The position numbers and the translations under genes were made by a program. From positions 1-64,000 of the forward strand of contig NZ_QNFY01000013.1 of NCBI RefSeq assembly GCF_003290185.1: a stretch of DNA of 64,000 bases. Reading direction: 5' to 3'. The notes under the pieces were generated by a model. That model had not been told where the DNA came from. It saw nothing but the letters and a program-made list of their open reading frames with translations, and made no database searches. Each line of letters opens with the position of its first letter. The first letter of the stretch is position 1. Origin of the DNA: Chryseobacterium lathyri (GTDB lineage: Bacteria; Bacteroidota; Bacteroidia; Flavobacteriales; Weeksellaceae). This document shows, piece by piece, positions 53,130-62,306 of the stretch.

Positions 53130-53717
53130 TTAGAAATTAATCAATAGAAATGCTATACCGGCACCGCTGAGCCTCTTTTTTAGGATAGAAATCGCTCTAG
53201 CTTTTTGAGCTTTTACCGTACTTACAGTTATTTCTAGATCGTCAGCAATTTCTTTTGCATTTTTATCTTCTTCAAATAACTGTTTCATTATCAGTTTGCA
53301 CTTTGTGGGCAAAAGATCAATTTCAGCGCTGATTTCCCTGACCAATTCAGAATAGATAATGTTTTTCAAAATATTATCTTCTGATTCATCAAATGATGAA
53401 ATGTATTGGTCAAACCGTCGTAGACGTACTTTCTCTTTCTCGATCCTGTTGAGGCAGGCATTTTTAGCAGAAATATAAAGAAAAGCCTTCACACTATCCA
53501 TCGTTTTGAAAGAAGTTCTTTTATCGTAGAGTTTTACAAAAATGTCCTGAACAATTTCTTCAGCATCGTTAAGATTATAAGATAATATAAGTCTGTTGGC
53601 AAAGAAAACAAGTGCTGGTTGGAATTTATGGAAGATTTCGCTAAAAGCATATTGATCCCCTTCTGCAAATCTTAGCGCTAAAAAATCCTGCGTCATATTT
53701 TCCAAGTTCTTCATCAT
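53130..53717 (-). CDS. RNA polymerase sigma-70 factor, ECF subfamily
   Basis: 195 aa. Region 2 (NDAEEIVQDIFVKLYDKRT, FLYISAKNACLNRIEK) and region 4 (LLPTKCKLIMKQLFEEDKN, HTH with ISTVKAQKARAI-like recognition helix). Start ATG 53717; an in-frame TTG four codons upstream is less likely. A well-formed promoter lies just upstream. With FecR and the STN-SusC it completes a trans-envelope signalling relay. Confidence 0.92.
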   Translation of the reverse strand: MMKNLENMTQDFLALRFAEGDQYAFSEIFHKFQPALVFFANRLILSYNLNDAEEIVQDIFVKLYDKRTSFKTMDSVKAFLYISAKNACLNRIEKEKVRLRRFDQYISSFDESEDNILKNIIYSELVREISAEIDLLPTKCKLIMKQLFEEDKNAKEIADDLEITVSTVKAQKARAISILKKRLSGAGIAFLLINF

Positions 53718-53735
53718 TGAGGGGGTCAAGTAATA

Positions 53736-53765
53736 TAAAATTACTGATTATTTTTCATAAGCAAA
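53736..53765 (-). promoter_or_regulatory. Promoter of the ECF sigma gene in element B
   Basis: On the minus strand: TTTG (53762-53765), 18-nt spacer, TAATTTTA (53736-53743). The layout is like the promoter at 1891 of the chromosomal cluster. Confidence 0.45.
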
Positions 53766-53821
53766 AAATTTATGCAAAAGATTGACAGTAATTACGTCTA
53801 AAAAAGACGCAAAAACAATGA

Positions 53822-55579
53822 TTAATTTGCACGATTGAATGAATCAGTTTTATTTGTAGAATCATTCATAGCCAAGTCGTTTTGTCGGTTTTTGATAAAA
53901 TCTGTAGGTCGAATGCCATTAATTTCCTGAAAAAGCTTTGAAAAGTTGGATCTGGAAGCAATACCACATTTTTCCGCAAGAGTTGTAATTTTATATGTAA
54001 GGAATTTTCGATCCTTATAAAGTTTTTCAGTAATGTACCCAATTCGCAGCGCAATCAAATATTTACTGAAATTCATTCCCTTGTGGTCATTTATTATTTG
54101 AGAGAGATATTTTACATTTGTATCAAATTTAGAAGCTAATTTTGCGATTGTAAGACCTTCCTCTAAAAACTCCTCTTTCCTTTCGAATTGCGTTAACTTA
54201 TACAGAATGCCATCTTTAAGGCTTTCGTTAAGATCCTGCCTGTCATTCTCCTTTTGTTTAGTGGGAATATGTGAGGAGATATACTCCTCTTTATTAAGAA
54301 TAATCTGTTCGAGCGCTTTGTAGTTCTTCTGGATATGATATTCCCTTTTCCTATATTTTAAAGCGGTAAGAATTATTACAATACCAGCCGAAATAAAGAT
54401 AGAGATATTAATCCAGGAGGCACGTGAGGACTCTTTTTCTAATCTTTTCATTTCCTGGGTCAACCTTTTTGTATCATATTCTTTGTAAAGCTTAGAAAAT
54501 AAATGTCTAAAGTCTAAGGAAAGAGAGGCATCAACCTTTAACAATTGTCTTGTATAAAACAGTTCCTGTTGGATGTTGTTTTCATCCTTATAATGATTAA
54601 TCAGCAATTCGTAATTATCCCTCACTTCTGGCAATACGAAATTATGTTTTTGAAACACTGAATCGACTTTTTGAAAATATAATACCGCAGCAGGATTGTT
54701 TCCACTCGCAAGGTAGGATTTGCCAATAAAAGAGTAGCAAACTGTGATCCATGCAAAATCGTTTACTGCAGAAATAGAACCAATTGATGATCTCAGTGAA
54801 GAAATCGCATTTTTATATTCCTTCTTTCTAAACTCCGCTATTCCCCGTTCCTTTAAGAAATACCCATACTCCTGCAGATACTCTTTACTCCCAGAAGTTT
54901 CAGATAGTCCAATAGATACTAGGGAATCTGCAGTTTTGTAATCTTTAAGATTGCGGTAACAGATGGCCATTTGATGTACACTATTCAGATAGCCGCGGAT
55001 ATTTGCGTATAGTAAGTTAGGATGCATCTTTTTTTTTGATTCAGCCTGAAAAAAAGCGCTTGTTTTCTTAAAGTGTTCTAAGGCGTCGCCATAATAGCCA
55101 ATATAACTCTTTACTATTCCAATAAAATATAACAACCTATTCCGGTAGAAGATATCGTTTCCATCTACTGAATATTCATATGCTCTAAGAAATTCGTCCA
55201 ATGCCAATTGATATTTTTTAAACTGGAAATAATAGACAACCCCTTTTTCGAGATACGCGGAACTGATCATTCCTTGATCTCTTGTCATTTTTGATGCCCA
55301 AATTGTACTATCTGCAAATTTAAGCTTGTCGTTTGGCGACGGCGAAAATAATATAGCATCCAGATAACCTCTTACGAGCCTTTCATAATTTTTTTCCTTT
55401 TTCGCTTTTGCAATATACTTTTCTACGAACGGTTTAGCACTGGAATCGTTTTCAGGAAGGCCCTCATAATTTCTCCGAAGTATATAGTAATCGCTAAATT
55501 TCTCAGTCTTTTGCGCAAAAAGGCATTCACCAAAAATGGTTAATAGAATAAAAAAATATTGGCTAGCCTTGGTTTTCAT
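53822..55579 (-). CDS. TPR sensor with AraC-type DNA-binding domain
   Basis: 585 aa. Signal peptide (YFFILLTIFGECLFAQ), TPR-like helical repeats (about 60-360), one membrane helix (about 390-412, ISIFISAGIVIILTALKY), coiled-coil linker, and a C-terminal AraC HTH domain (LTIAKLASKFDTNVKYLSQ, ITTLAEKCGIASRSNFSKLF). The start is set at the signal peptide. It has the same architecture as the gene at 19703. It reads toward the sigma gene and is separated from it by about 105 bp; it may control the small lipoprotein, peptide or Sus genes. Confidence 0.87.
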   Translation of the reverse strand: MKTKASQYFFILLTIFGECLFAQKTEKFSDYYILRRNYEGLPENDSSAKPFVEKYIAKAKKEKNYERLVRGYLDAILFSPSPNDKLKFADSTIWASKMTRDQGMISSAYLEKGVVYYFQFKKYQLALDEFLRAYEYSVDGNDIFYRNRLLYFIGIVKSYIGYYGDALEHFKKTSAFFQAESKKKMHPNLLYANIRGYLNSVHQMAICYRNLKDYKTADSLVSIGLSETSGSKEYLQEYGYFLKERGIAEFRKKEYKNAISSLRSSIGSISAVNDFAWITVCYSFIGKSYLASGNNPAAVLYFQKVDSVFQKHNFVLPEVRDNYELLINHYKDENNIQQELFYTRQLLKVDASLSLDFRHLFSKLYKEYDTKRLTQEMKRLEKESSRASWINISIFISAGIVIILTALKYRKREYHIQKNYKALEQIILNKEEYISSHIPTKQKENDRQDLNESLKDGILYKLTQFERKEEFLEEGLTIAKLASKFDTNVKYLSQIINDHKGMNFSKYLIALRIGYITEKLYKDRKFLTYKITTLAEKCGIASRSNFSKLFQEINGIRPTDFIKNRQNDLAMNDSTNKTDSFNRAN

Positions 55580-55734
55580 GGAAATAGGAAAGTTTACCAT
55601 CAAAATTATAAAAATTCACTCAATTATGAATACGGTCATTATGTGTACTTCTTTTATTGATTAACGTCCACACAGTCACCATCATTAGCTATATTTTGAG
55701 GCGAGCGAATTCATGAATTAGCACGTGCGCATTC

Positions 55735-55761
55735 AGGAAAGAGCGCCACTAACGCTTTCCT
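55735..55761. promoter_or_regulatory. Hairpin in the divergent promoter region
   Basis: AGGAAAGAGCG and CGCTTTCCT can pair (one two-base bulge) around CCACTAA. A TAATTTCG -7-like element follows near 55780. It lies between the divergent TPR/AraC gene and the small lipoprotein gene. Confidence 0.4.
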
Positions 55762-55840
55762 ACCACATGAAAGACCTATAATTTCGACATCAGAATTCTA
55801 TTAATATCCGGGACCGGGATAATTCTTAAAACTATTTACA

Positions 55841-56089
55841 ATGAAAAAGATTATCTCAATAATTTCAATTTTAGCGGGAATTGTGATTATGCACTCCTGT
55901 ACGCAGGAAGATGAAGAACCTGTAATGGCAGTAAAAAATGAAAGTTTAAAAACGATGGCTAATGAAGGAAAGATTGGTGCTGATAGCATTAACCAAGTAC
56001 AGATTTATCAAAGTGAAGTTGATGAGGGCGGAGCACTCGAAGGCGATCCACCACCAAAAAACCAGGGACAATGGAGGATTAAAGATTAA
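55841..56089 (+). CDS. Small lipoprotein
   Basis: 82 aa. Hydrophobic leader with lipobox-like MHSC (Cys20), an acidic chain and a C-terminal GDPPPKNQGQWRIKD. No family is recognised. Divergent from the TPR/AraC gene and thus a candidate target of it. Confidence 0.68.
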   Translation: MKKIISIISILAGIVIMHSCTQEDEEPVMAVKNESLKTMANEGKIGADSINQVQIYQSEVDEGGALEGDPPPKNQGQWRIKD

Positions 56090-56299
56090 ATTTTATCGTT
56101 CGTTTATATGCAGTGCGCAATGCATATTTAAACGAATGTGATTCTCAATAATTGATTTTAAACGCCTTAAATAAAATCAAAGTACCAATATTTAAAGTCT
56201 TCAAGTGTCAAGTTTATCCTTTGGATGACAATAGATGCCTAGTTCAAAAAGATATTGATTTCCTTTTTAAGTTTATCCATCAATTAATTACAAAATTTA

Positions 56300-56743
56300 A
56301 TGTGTATGGATATTTTAGTTAAAAACTTGTCTTATTTTCGATCAAGCCTTCAAGAATTACTGGATACAAACTTTCCTGAAAAAGCTTATGATTCAAATTT
56401 CATTTCCAAACGTTCAAATTGGGCATACAAAGCTTATGAAGGGGCTCTGCAAGGAAAAAACAGCGAAGAAGAGGCTGAAAAAATTGCAAACTCAATACTT
56501 TTTGAGCGACTATACTTTTCCAAGTTCAACACTGTATTACAAGTCATTATTTATGAATTCGATACTTATTTCATGGACGAAGAATTAAGACCATTTGCAT
56601 TAAGAATGCTTAAAGAGTGTGAATTTGTATTTAAAAAATATGATTTAACAGATGACTTTGCATATAGTACTTCCTATGATTATCTTTATCAAGATCTAAA
56701 GAATACTATTACGGTCTGTTTGCAAAATAACTTAAATCCGTAA
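56300..56743 (+). CDS. DUF1896 family protein
   Basis: 147 aa. The family pattern is clear: LSYFRSSLQELLDTNFPEK, then KRSNWAYKAYEGAL and LFERLYFSKFNTVLQVIIYE. DUF1896 genes are part of the backbone of CTnDOT-like elements, usually close to topB and a helicase/methylase gene. No such large gene follows here. Its return after 14 kb of SusCD-type genes marks the end of the cargo insertion. Confidence 0.82.
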   Translation: MCMDILVKNLSYFRSSLQELLDTNFPEKAYDSNFISKRSNWAYKAYEGALQGKNSEEEAEKIANSILFERLYFSKFNTVLQVIIYEFDTYFMDEELRPFALRMLKECEFVFKKYDLTDDFAYSTSYDYLYQDLKNTITVCLQNNLNP

Positions 56744-56880
56744 TCCTAATTTCAAAAGAGAACCCTACATTACCAGAAAACAAAAGAAGAGCTGTTGTTA
56801 ATTTTTAAGATTATCAGCAGTTTTTTCTTTGTAAAGTCACTATTGATTTTTAAAAATTACTATTCTTTTTATCTTTATGT

Positions 56881-57171
56881 ATGAAAGCTGAAATCAGAAT
56901 ACCAGAGAACTTCCAGCTCTATTCTAGCAAAGGTCCATTATATTCAAATTTCGATACTGAATTGAATATGGATATTGCAAATGAAATATTGAATAAACCT
57001 CTAATTGCTGAATTTATAGCTTATCATTTTCATGGCTTAATATGGTGGAACGATAAATTAGGTTTCTGGTGCGTCGAAGTTTCACAAAATAATCTTTACA
57101 AAAGTTCTTACATCTCTGAAGACCTCTCGTCTCTAATCGATGAAGTGCAAAAAATCTTTGGCAAAGATTAA
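56881..57171 (+). CDS. Hypothetical protein of ICE backbone
   Basis: 96 aa, not recognised. Balanced composition with aromatic-rich middle (FIAYHFHGLIWWNDKLGFW) and a C-terminal helix. It has an upstream TATCTTTA -7-like motif and reads in the direction of DUF1896 and the coupling protein. Confidence 0.6.
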   Translation: MKAEIRIPENFQLYSSKGPLYSNFDTELNMDIANEILNKPLIAEFIAYHFHGLIWWNDKLGFWCVEVSQNNLYKSSYISEDLSSLIDEVQKIFGKD

Positions 57172-57204
57172 ATTCAATCTCTTTCATTTTCATTGGTACA
57201 TATT

Positions 57205-57244
57205 GCCAAAAGTAACCTTCAAATGCCTATGAAGGTCACAATAA
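57205..57244 (+). repeat. Phased decamer array 8
   Basis: GCCAAAAGTA, ACCTTCAAAT, GCCTATGAAG and GTCACAATAA, contiguous, ending 52 bp before the coupling-protein start. ACCTTCA/TGAAGGT within it is also an inverted repeat. Confidence 0.68.
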
Positions 57245-57296
57245 CAATCGGATAATCACCACAATTATTTTCGCTTGCAACATTAATAACGTTGAT

Positions 57297-59297
57297 ATGC
57301 AAGGAGATGACGATTTAAGAGGATTGGCAAAAATTATTGCTTTTATGAGGGCAGTGAGTATCATTTTGATACTTATGCATTTTTATTGGTTTTGCTTCAG
57401 TGCGTTTGCTGATAAGGGGTGGACCATCGAGGTCGTTAATCGTATTTTGACAAATTTCCAAAGGACAGTAGGTTTATTTTCACATACCCTTTATACCAAG
57501 GCTTTTGCATTCCTGCTCCTTGCCTTAAGTTGTTTGGGAACGAAGGGTGTAAAAAATGAAAAAATTACTTGGACAAAAATTAATTCCGTTTTAATAGTTG
57601 GAACTCTTCTATATTTTTTTAACACATCATTATTATTCCTTTCTCCCGAAATAGGCTTCTTTTTATACATTCTCACGACAAGTACTGGTTACATTTCATT
57701 GATGGTAGGTGGAATTTGGTTAAGTCGATTATTGAAAAATAATCTGATGGATGATGTTTTCAATAATGAAAACGAAAGTTTCCAACAGGAAACCAAATTG
57801 ATGGAAAATGAATATTCGGTGAACCTTCCCACAAAATTCTACTATAAGCAAAAGTGGAATAATGGCTGGATAAATATTGTAAATCCATTCCGAGCAACGA
57901 TTGTACTGGGTACACCTGGATCTGGTAAATCATATGCAGTCGTAAACAATTACATAAAACAACAAATTGAAAAAGGTTTTTCAATGTATATCTATGATTT
58001 CAAGTTTGACGACCTCTCTACCATTGCATACAATCACTTGCTGAGGAATACAGATAAATATAAAATCAAACCACAGTTTTATGTAATCAACTTTGATGAT
58101 CCGAGAAAAAGCCACCGTTGCAACCCACTTAATCCAGATTTTATGACTGACATTTCGGATGCTTACGAGGCTGCTTACACCATAATGCTGAATCTAAATC
58201 GGTCGTGGATCCAAAAACAGGGCGATTTTTTCGTCGAATCTCCCATTATTCTACTAGCAGCCATTATCTGGTACCTGAAAATCTATGATAATGGCAAGTA
58301 CTGCACTTTCCCTCACGCTATAGAATTGCTGAATAAAAGATATGAAGATGTATTTACTATTCTTACGTCATACCCCGAATTGGAGAACTATTTGTCACCT
58401 TTCATGGACGCATGGCAAGGAGGAGCGCAAGACCAGTTGCAAGGGCAAATAGCATCTGCAAAAATTCCCTTGTCAAGAATGATAAGTCCGCAATTGTATT
58501 GGGTAATGACCGGAGATGATTTTTCGCTCGATATCAACAATCCCGAAGAGCCAAAGATTTTGTGTGTCGGTAATAATCCAGATAGGCAAAATATTTATTC
58601 TGCCGCATTGGGGTTGTACAATTCAAGAATTGTAAAACTCATTAATAAGAAAGGACAATTAAAAAGTTCGGTTATTATTGACGAGCTACCCACGATATAT
58701 TTCAGGGGACTCGATAATCTTATCGCGACTGCGAGAAGTAATAAAGTGGCGGTTTGTTTGGGCTTTCAAGATTTTTCACAGTTAATACGTGATTATGGTG
58801 ATAAAGAAGCTAAGGTAATACAGAATACGGTTGGTAATATTTTCAGCGGCCAGGTGGTTGGAGAAACAGCGAAAAGTTTGTCAGAACGTTTCGGAAAGGT
58901 ATTGCAGAAGCGTCAAAGTATGACTATCAATCGTAACGATAAATCCACTTCAATTTCTACACAGTTAGATAGTCTTATTCCAGCTTCAAAAATTTCGACC
59001 TTAACACAAGGAATGTTTGTAGGCGCGGTCTCCGATAATTTCGATGAGCGCATCGAACAAAAAATATTTCACGCAGAGATAGTCGTGGATAATGAAAAGG
59101 TAGCCGCTGAAACCAAAGCATATAAAAAGATTCCGCAGATATTATCCTTCACTAATGATAATGGAGTAGATGGCATGAAAGAAGTTATTGAGCTGAATTA
59201 TAGGCAGGTCAAACTAGATATTCTTGGAATTATTGATAGGGAATTAGATCGAATTGCAAATGATCCGGATTTAGCTCATTTACTAAAGAAGGAATAG
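57297..59297 (+). CDS. mobC: VirD4/TraG-type conjugative coupling protein (MobC-like)
   Basis: 666-aa type IV coupling ATPase that would hand the relaxase-DNA complex to the conjugation pore. Membrane helices lie in residues 1-145; the cytoplasmic ATPase has Walker A LGTPGSGKSYAV (205-213) and Walker B VIIDELPTIYF (about 463-474), followed by LIATARSNKVAVCLGFQD, the usual sensor region. Length and order match MobC of Bacteroidota ICEs. It is the only transfer gene of element B inside the window, and could also serve element A in trans. Confidence 0.92.
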   Translation: MQGDDDLRGLAKIIAFMRAVSIILILMHFYWFCFSAFADKGWTIEVVNRILTNFQRTVGLFSHTLYTKAFAFLLLALSCLGTKGVKNEKITWTKINSVLIVGTLLYFFNTSLLFLSPEIGFFLYILTTSTGYISLMVGGIWLSRLLKNNLMDDVFNNENESFQQETKLMENEYSVNLPTKFYYKQKWNNGWINIVNPFRATIVLGTPGSGKSYAVVNNYIKQQIEKGFSMYIYDFKFDDLSTIAYNHLLRNTDKYKIKPQFYVINFDDPRKSHRCNPLNPDFMTDISDAYEAAYTIMLNLNRSWIQKQGDFFVESPIILLAAIIWYLKIYDNGKYCTFPHAIELLNKRYEDVFTILTSYPELENYLSPFMDAWQGGAQDQLQGQIASAKIPLSRMISPQLYWVMTGDDFSLDINNPEEPKILCVGNNPDRQNIYSAALGLYNSRIVKLINKKGQLKSSVIIDELPTIYFRGLDNLIATARSNKVAVCLGFQDFSQLIRDYGDKEAKVIQNTVGNIFSGQVVGETAKSLSERFGKVLQKRQSMTINRNDKSTSISTQLDSLIPASKISTLTQGMFVGAVSDNFDERIEQKIFHAEIVVDNEKVAAETKAYKKIPQILSFTNDNGVDGMKEVIELNYRQVKLDILGIIDRELDRIANDPDLAHLLKKE

Positions 59298-59478
59298 TGG
59301 CATATATTATTGTGTTACAATAGTGCGATGCATGATATTGATTATCAACACGTTTTTCAGCATTTACTTCATACAATAATTTTATATTTTTTTAGAAAAC
59401 CAAAAATATTTCATTACTTAGTAGAATATTGGATTTTCTTTTCTATAAGAAATTTGTTGTACTAACTAGCCAATAATT

Positions 59479-60270
59479 ATGAACACATATCTATTATCAC
59501 TGGTAGAAAGAACGGTTAAGGACGCTATTGAAGAGTTCGCAAAACTTCCCTGGGTCTTTCCGGCTTTTCACACTAATCGAATTGATGTTATTCAACTTCA
59601 GTTGAATAAACTCATGGATTATTATATTGAATTTTTTCAAAAAACTGGATTTCTGCCTACAGAACTGGATTTATTTAGAAAGTCTTGCGTTATTGAACGA
59701 AAAATAAAGAATTTTAAAAAAACCAAAAATGATGAAATTTTATCGGGTTTCTCATTTGTCATTGAACAGATAGAAGATAATGTAAAAAATCAGATAATTC
59801 CTATCCAAGTACAATATCCTAAGACAACAAATTTCGCATTATTGACTGGAATCGCTGCAACCGATTCATGTGGTAAAATCATCACTTTTATCCTTCATGA
59901 ATTTACGATACCAAGGGTTTTAATTAATATAATTCCCAAAGATCTTGATTACATTGAACGTTTCTTGGACATATATGATGGAAAAGTAGGACGGTCGTTA
60001 ATGGACTTTGTTACATCGTATAATAGGAACTATAAGCAATTTCAAAAAGATTGTAAGATTTATCTCGAAGATACGTTTTATCAATTTTATATAAAAAAAA
60101 AGATGATCGGGGCAAACCGGGATATTCTTTTTTCGGATATGACCATGAAGGAAGTAGCATATAATAACCAATTCGGAGACTATTTAAATCTGTATAGATT
60201 ATTTAATCAACATTATAAAATATCTCTGGATAAAATACCCAGATTCAAACAAATATTATATTATCGATAA
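59479..60270 (+). CDS. Probable AraC-like regulator with degenerate DNA-binding domain
   Basis: 263 aa. Helical N-terminal two-thirds with no recognised fold. The C-terminal 70 residues resemble the second half of an AraC HTH (MTMKEVAYNNQFGDYLNLYRLF), while the first HTH helix pair is not clear. It precedes the MauE fusion and DUF6520 genes and may regulate them. Confidence 0.5.
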   Translation: MNTYLLSLVERTVKDAIEEFAKLPWVFPAFHTNRIDVIQLQLNKLMDYYIEFFQKTGFLPTELDLFRKSCVIERKIKNFKKTKNDEILSGFSFVIEQIEDNVKNQIIPIQVQYPKTTNFALLTGIAATDSCGKIITFILHEFTIPRVLINIIPKDLDYIERFLDIYDGKVGRSLMDFVTSYNRNYKQFQKDCKIYLEDTFYQFYIKKKMIGANRDILFSDMTMKEVAYNNQFGDYLNLYRLFNQHYKISLDKIPRFKQILYYR

Positions 60271-60398
60271 TAATATTCCTACTAGTGGGAATTTAATATA
60301 ATAAAAAAGCATTTTTTTGAAATACATTAGCTCTTTCTAGATATTTTTTTTCACAAAAGGTTTTGGAAATTTGATTGTAATTAATCAGTAAGCCGATT

Positions 60399-61922
60399 GT
60401 GATGAAAAAGTATTTAGCAAAAGACTATGCAAATATTGTTGCTTATTTTATAGCACTGCTTTTTGTATATGCTGCTATGAGTAAACTTTTGGATTTTGAA
60501 AATTTTGAAGTTCAGCTTGCGCAATCCCCATTGTTAAGTGCTTATGCAGGGTTTATTTCCTATGCTGTAATATTTGTAGAGCTACTTCTTGCAATATTAC
60601 TTTGTCTACCCAATACTCAGATAATTGCATTGTATGGTTCGTTAGGACTAATGTCTGCTTTTACCATTTATATATACCTTATTTTAAAATATAGTGACTT
60701 TGTTCCTTGTTCATGTGGAGGAATATTGGAAAAGTTAGGCTGGACCGAACACTTGATTTTTAATATAGTGGTAGTGGTACTTATTTTTTCGGCTATTATT
60801 TACCGTTCATGGAAAGAAAATCGTCTCAAAAAATTAACCTTACCCCTATCCATTTCATTTAGTACCATCATAATTAGCTGTGGACTTGTGGTTGCTTTAT
60901 TTTTAAGTTCGGAACATATTATAAAAAAAGCCAATAATTTCACGAGGAGATTCTTGATGCATCCTATTATTGGAGACAAGAAAATTAGTTTAGATAATGA
61001 AAACTATTATTTTGCTGGCAATGATAAGTCTCATATATATTTAGGCAATAAAAGTTACCCTCAAACTTTGTTCTCTATTGATACTGCTTTTGGTGATTCC
61101 GTAAGAATTAAAATAATACCGGACAATCTTCAACACAACTTCCGTAATATTCAGGTAAAAGTTAAGGCTCCATACTATTATTTTTATGATGGTTCCGTAC
61201 CTGTAATCTTCCGTGGTAACCTTGGGAAAGAGAATGCAGAAACGATAAGTTTAAAAGATGCTTTTTTTACACAATTTGTTCCTATTGACTCTACAAAATT
61301 TGTCCTAAGAACGCTAAGCAGGAGAAATAAAGAACTTACACTAGCATCTTTGGATTTAAATGCAACTCCTAAGTTAAAATTATATCCTATGGTTCTTGAA
61401 AAGCAGGTTGACGGAGTCTTTGATGTTGATGGAGGGTTAGTCAGGAGTAATAATACAGTAAATATATTATACACGTACAATTATAGAAATCAATTTATTT
61501 CAATGGACGACAAATTAAATGTCCTAAAACGATTAAATACAATCGACACTACAACACATGCGAATATTCAGACAACTGCACTATCGGATGGAAGGCATAA
61601 ACTAAGCGCTCCGCCGTTTAAAGTTAATAGCATGACACACGCGAATCGTAATCTCATTTTCATACAGTCTAACCTCATGGGTAAACATGAGTCAAGGGAA
61701 TCATGGAAAAAAGCAAAAATAATAGATGTTTATCGAACTGACGCGAAGGCCTATATTGGAAGTTTTTATCTCTATAACGGTAAAAATTCAAGTGTGAAAG
61801 ACTTTTGGGTTACTGATAATTATTTGTATGTACTAGTTGGCTCTAAGTTACAAAGGTTTTATTTCAGAGAACCAATATTAAGTTACTTTAAAAAAGACAA
61901 AGGGGAAACCGAAAACCTTTAA
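60399..61922 (+). CDS. MauE-type membrane domain fused to a large periplasmic domain
   Basis: 507 aa. Residues 1-140 are a MauE domain with four helices and the Cys motif FVPCSCGGILEKLGW, matching the stand-alone MauE at 42526. A fifth helix (about 150-172) leads to some 330 exported residues of beta-rich sequence with repeated hydrophobic-aromatic strands (for example YYYFYDGSVPVIFRG, NNTVNILYTYNYRN, DNYLYVLVGSKLQRFYF), suggestive of a beta-propeller. The fusion ties redox chemistry to an extracytoplasmic binding domain. It is followed 34 bp later by a DUF6520 peptide gene, so they form one unit. Confidence 0.8.
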   Translation: MMKKYLAKDYANIVAYFIALLFVYAAMSKLLDFENFEVQLAQSPLLSAYAGFISYAVIFVELLLAILLCLPNTQIIALYGSLGLMSAFTIYIYLILKYSDFVPCSCGGILEKLGWTEHLIFNIVVVVLIFSAIIYRSWKENRLKKLTLPLSISFSTIIISCGLVVALFLSSEHIIKKANNFTRRFLMHPIIGDKKISLDNENYYFAGNDKSHIYLGNKSYPQTLFSIDTAFGDSVRIKIIPDNLQHNFRNIQVKVKAPYYYFYDGSVPVIFRGNLGKENAETISLKDAFFTQFVPIDSTKFVLRTLSRRNKELTLASLDLNATPKLKLYPMVLEKQVDGVFDVDGGLVRSNNTVNILYTYNYRNQFISMDDKLNVLKRLNTIDTTTHANIQTTALSDGRHKLSAPPFKVNSMTHANRNLIFIQSNLMGKHESRESWKKAKIIDVYRTDAKAYIGSFYLYNGKNSSVKDFWVTDNYLYVLVGSKLQRFYFREPILSYFKKDKGETENL

Positions 61923-61956
61923 AAGAGTAGGTAATAACAAATTTAATAAACACATT

Positions 61957-62226
61957 ATGAAAAAATTATTAATGCCTGCAATCATTCTGGGATTGGGCGC
62001 AGGTGTGGCATTTGCTGGAAATTTAAACAGTAGCGCTAAGAAAGCATTAGTAGATGCCTACCGATTTGACAACGCACAGAACCTTTGTGTGAAAGTCGAA
62101 AACCAACAATGTAGCGATATTCAAAGTGCAGAAGTATGTACTTGGGCAGAAAATTCTTCAGTTACATTACACGAGCAAGGTGAAACTATGTGTGGTGATG
62201 AATTGTACAAAATTCCACAAAATTAA
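61957..62226 (+). CDS. DUF6520-like secreted Cys-rich peptide
   Basis: 89 aa. Signal peptide about 1-21 (AIILGLGAGVAFAG). The mature part has four cysteines (CX7C, CX8C, then a distant Cys), more than the two of the other copies in the window. It sits directly after the MauE fusion gene and before a strong terminator. Confidence 0.72.
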   Translation: MKKLLMPAIILGLGAGVAFAGNLNSSAKKALVDAYRFDNAQNLCVKVENQQCSDIQSAEVCTWAENSSVTLHEQGETMCGDELYKIPQN

Positions 62227-62238
62227 ACCTTAAAAGAA

Positions 62239-62265
62239 ATGAGCCCGAAGGAATATCGGGCTCAT
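62239..62265. terminator. Bidirectional terminator
   Basis: ATGAGCCCGA and TCGGGCTCAT form a perfect 10-bp stem with a 7-nt loop, between the convergent DUF6520 and S9 peptidase genes. Confidence 0.8.
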
Positions 62266-62306
62266 TATAACAAATTTAATAACTAACGTTGTATAACGTT
62301 CAGGCA

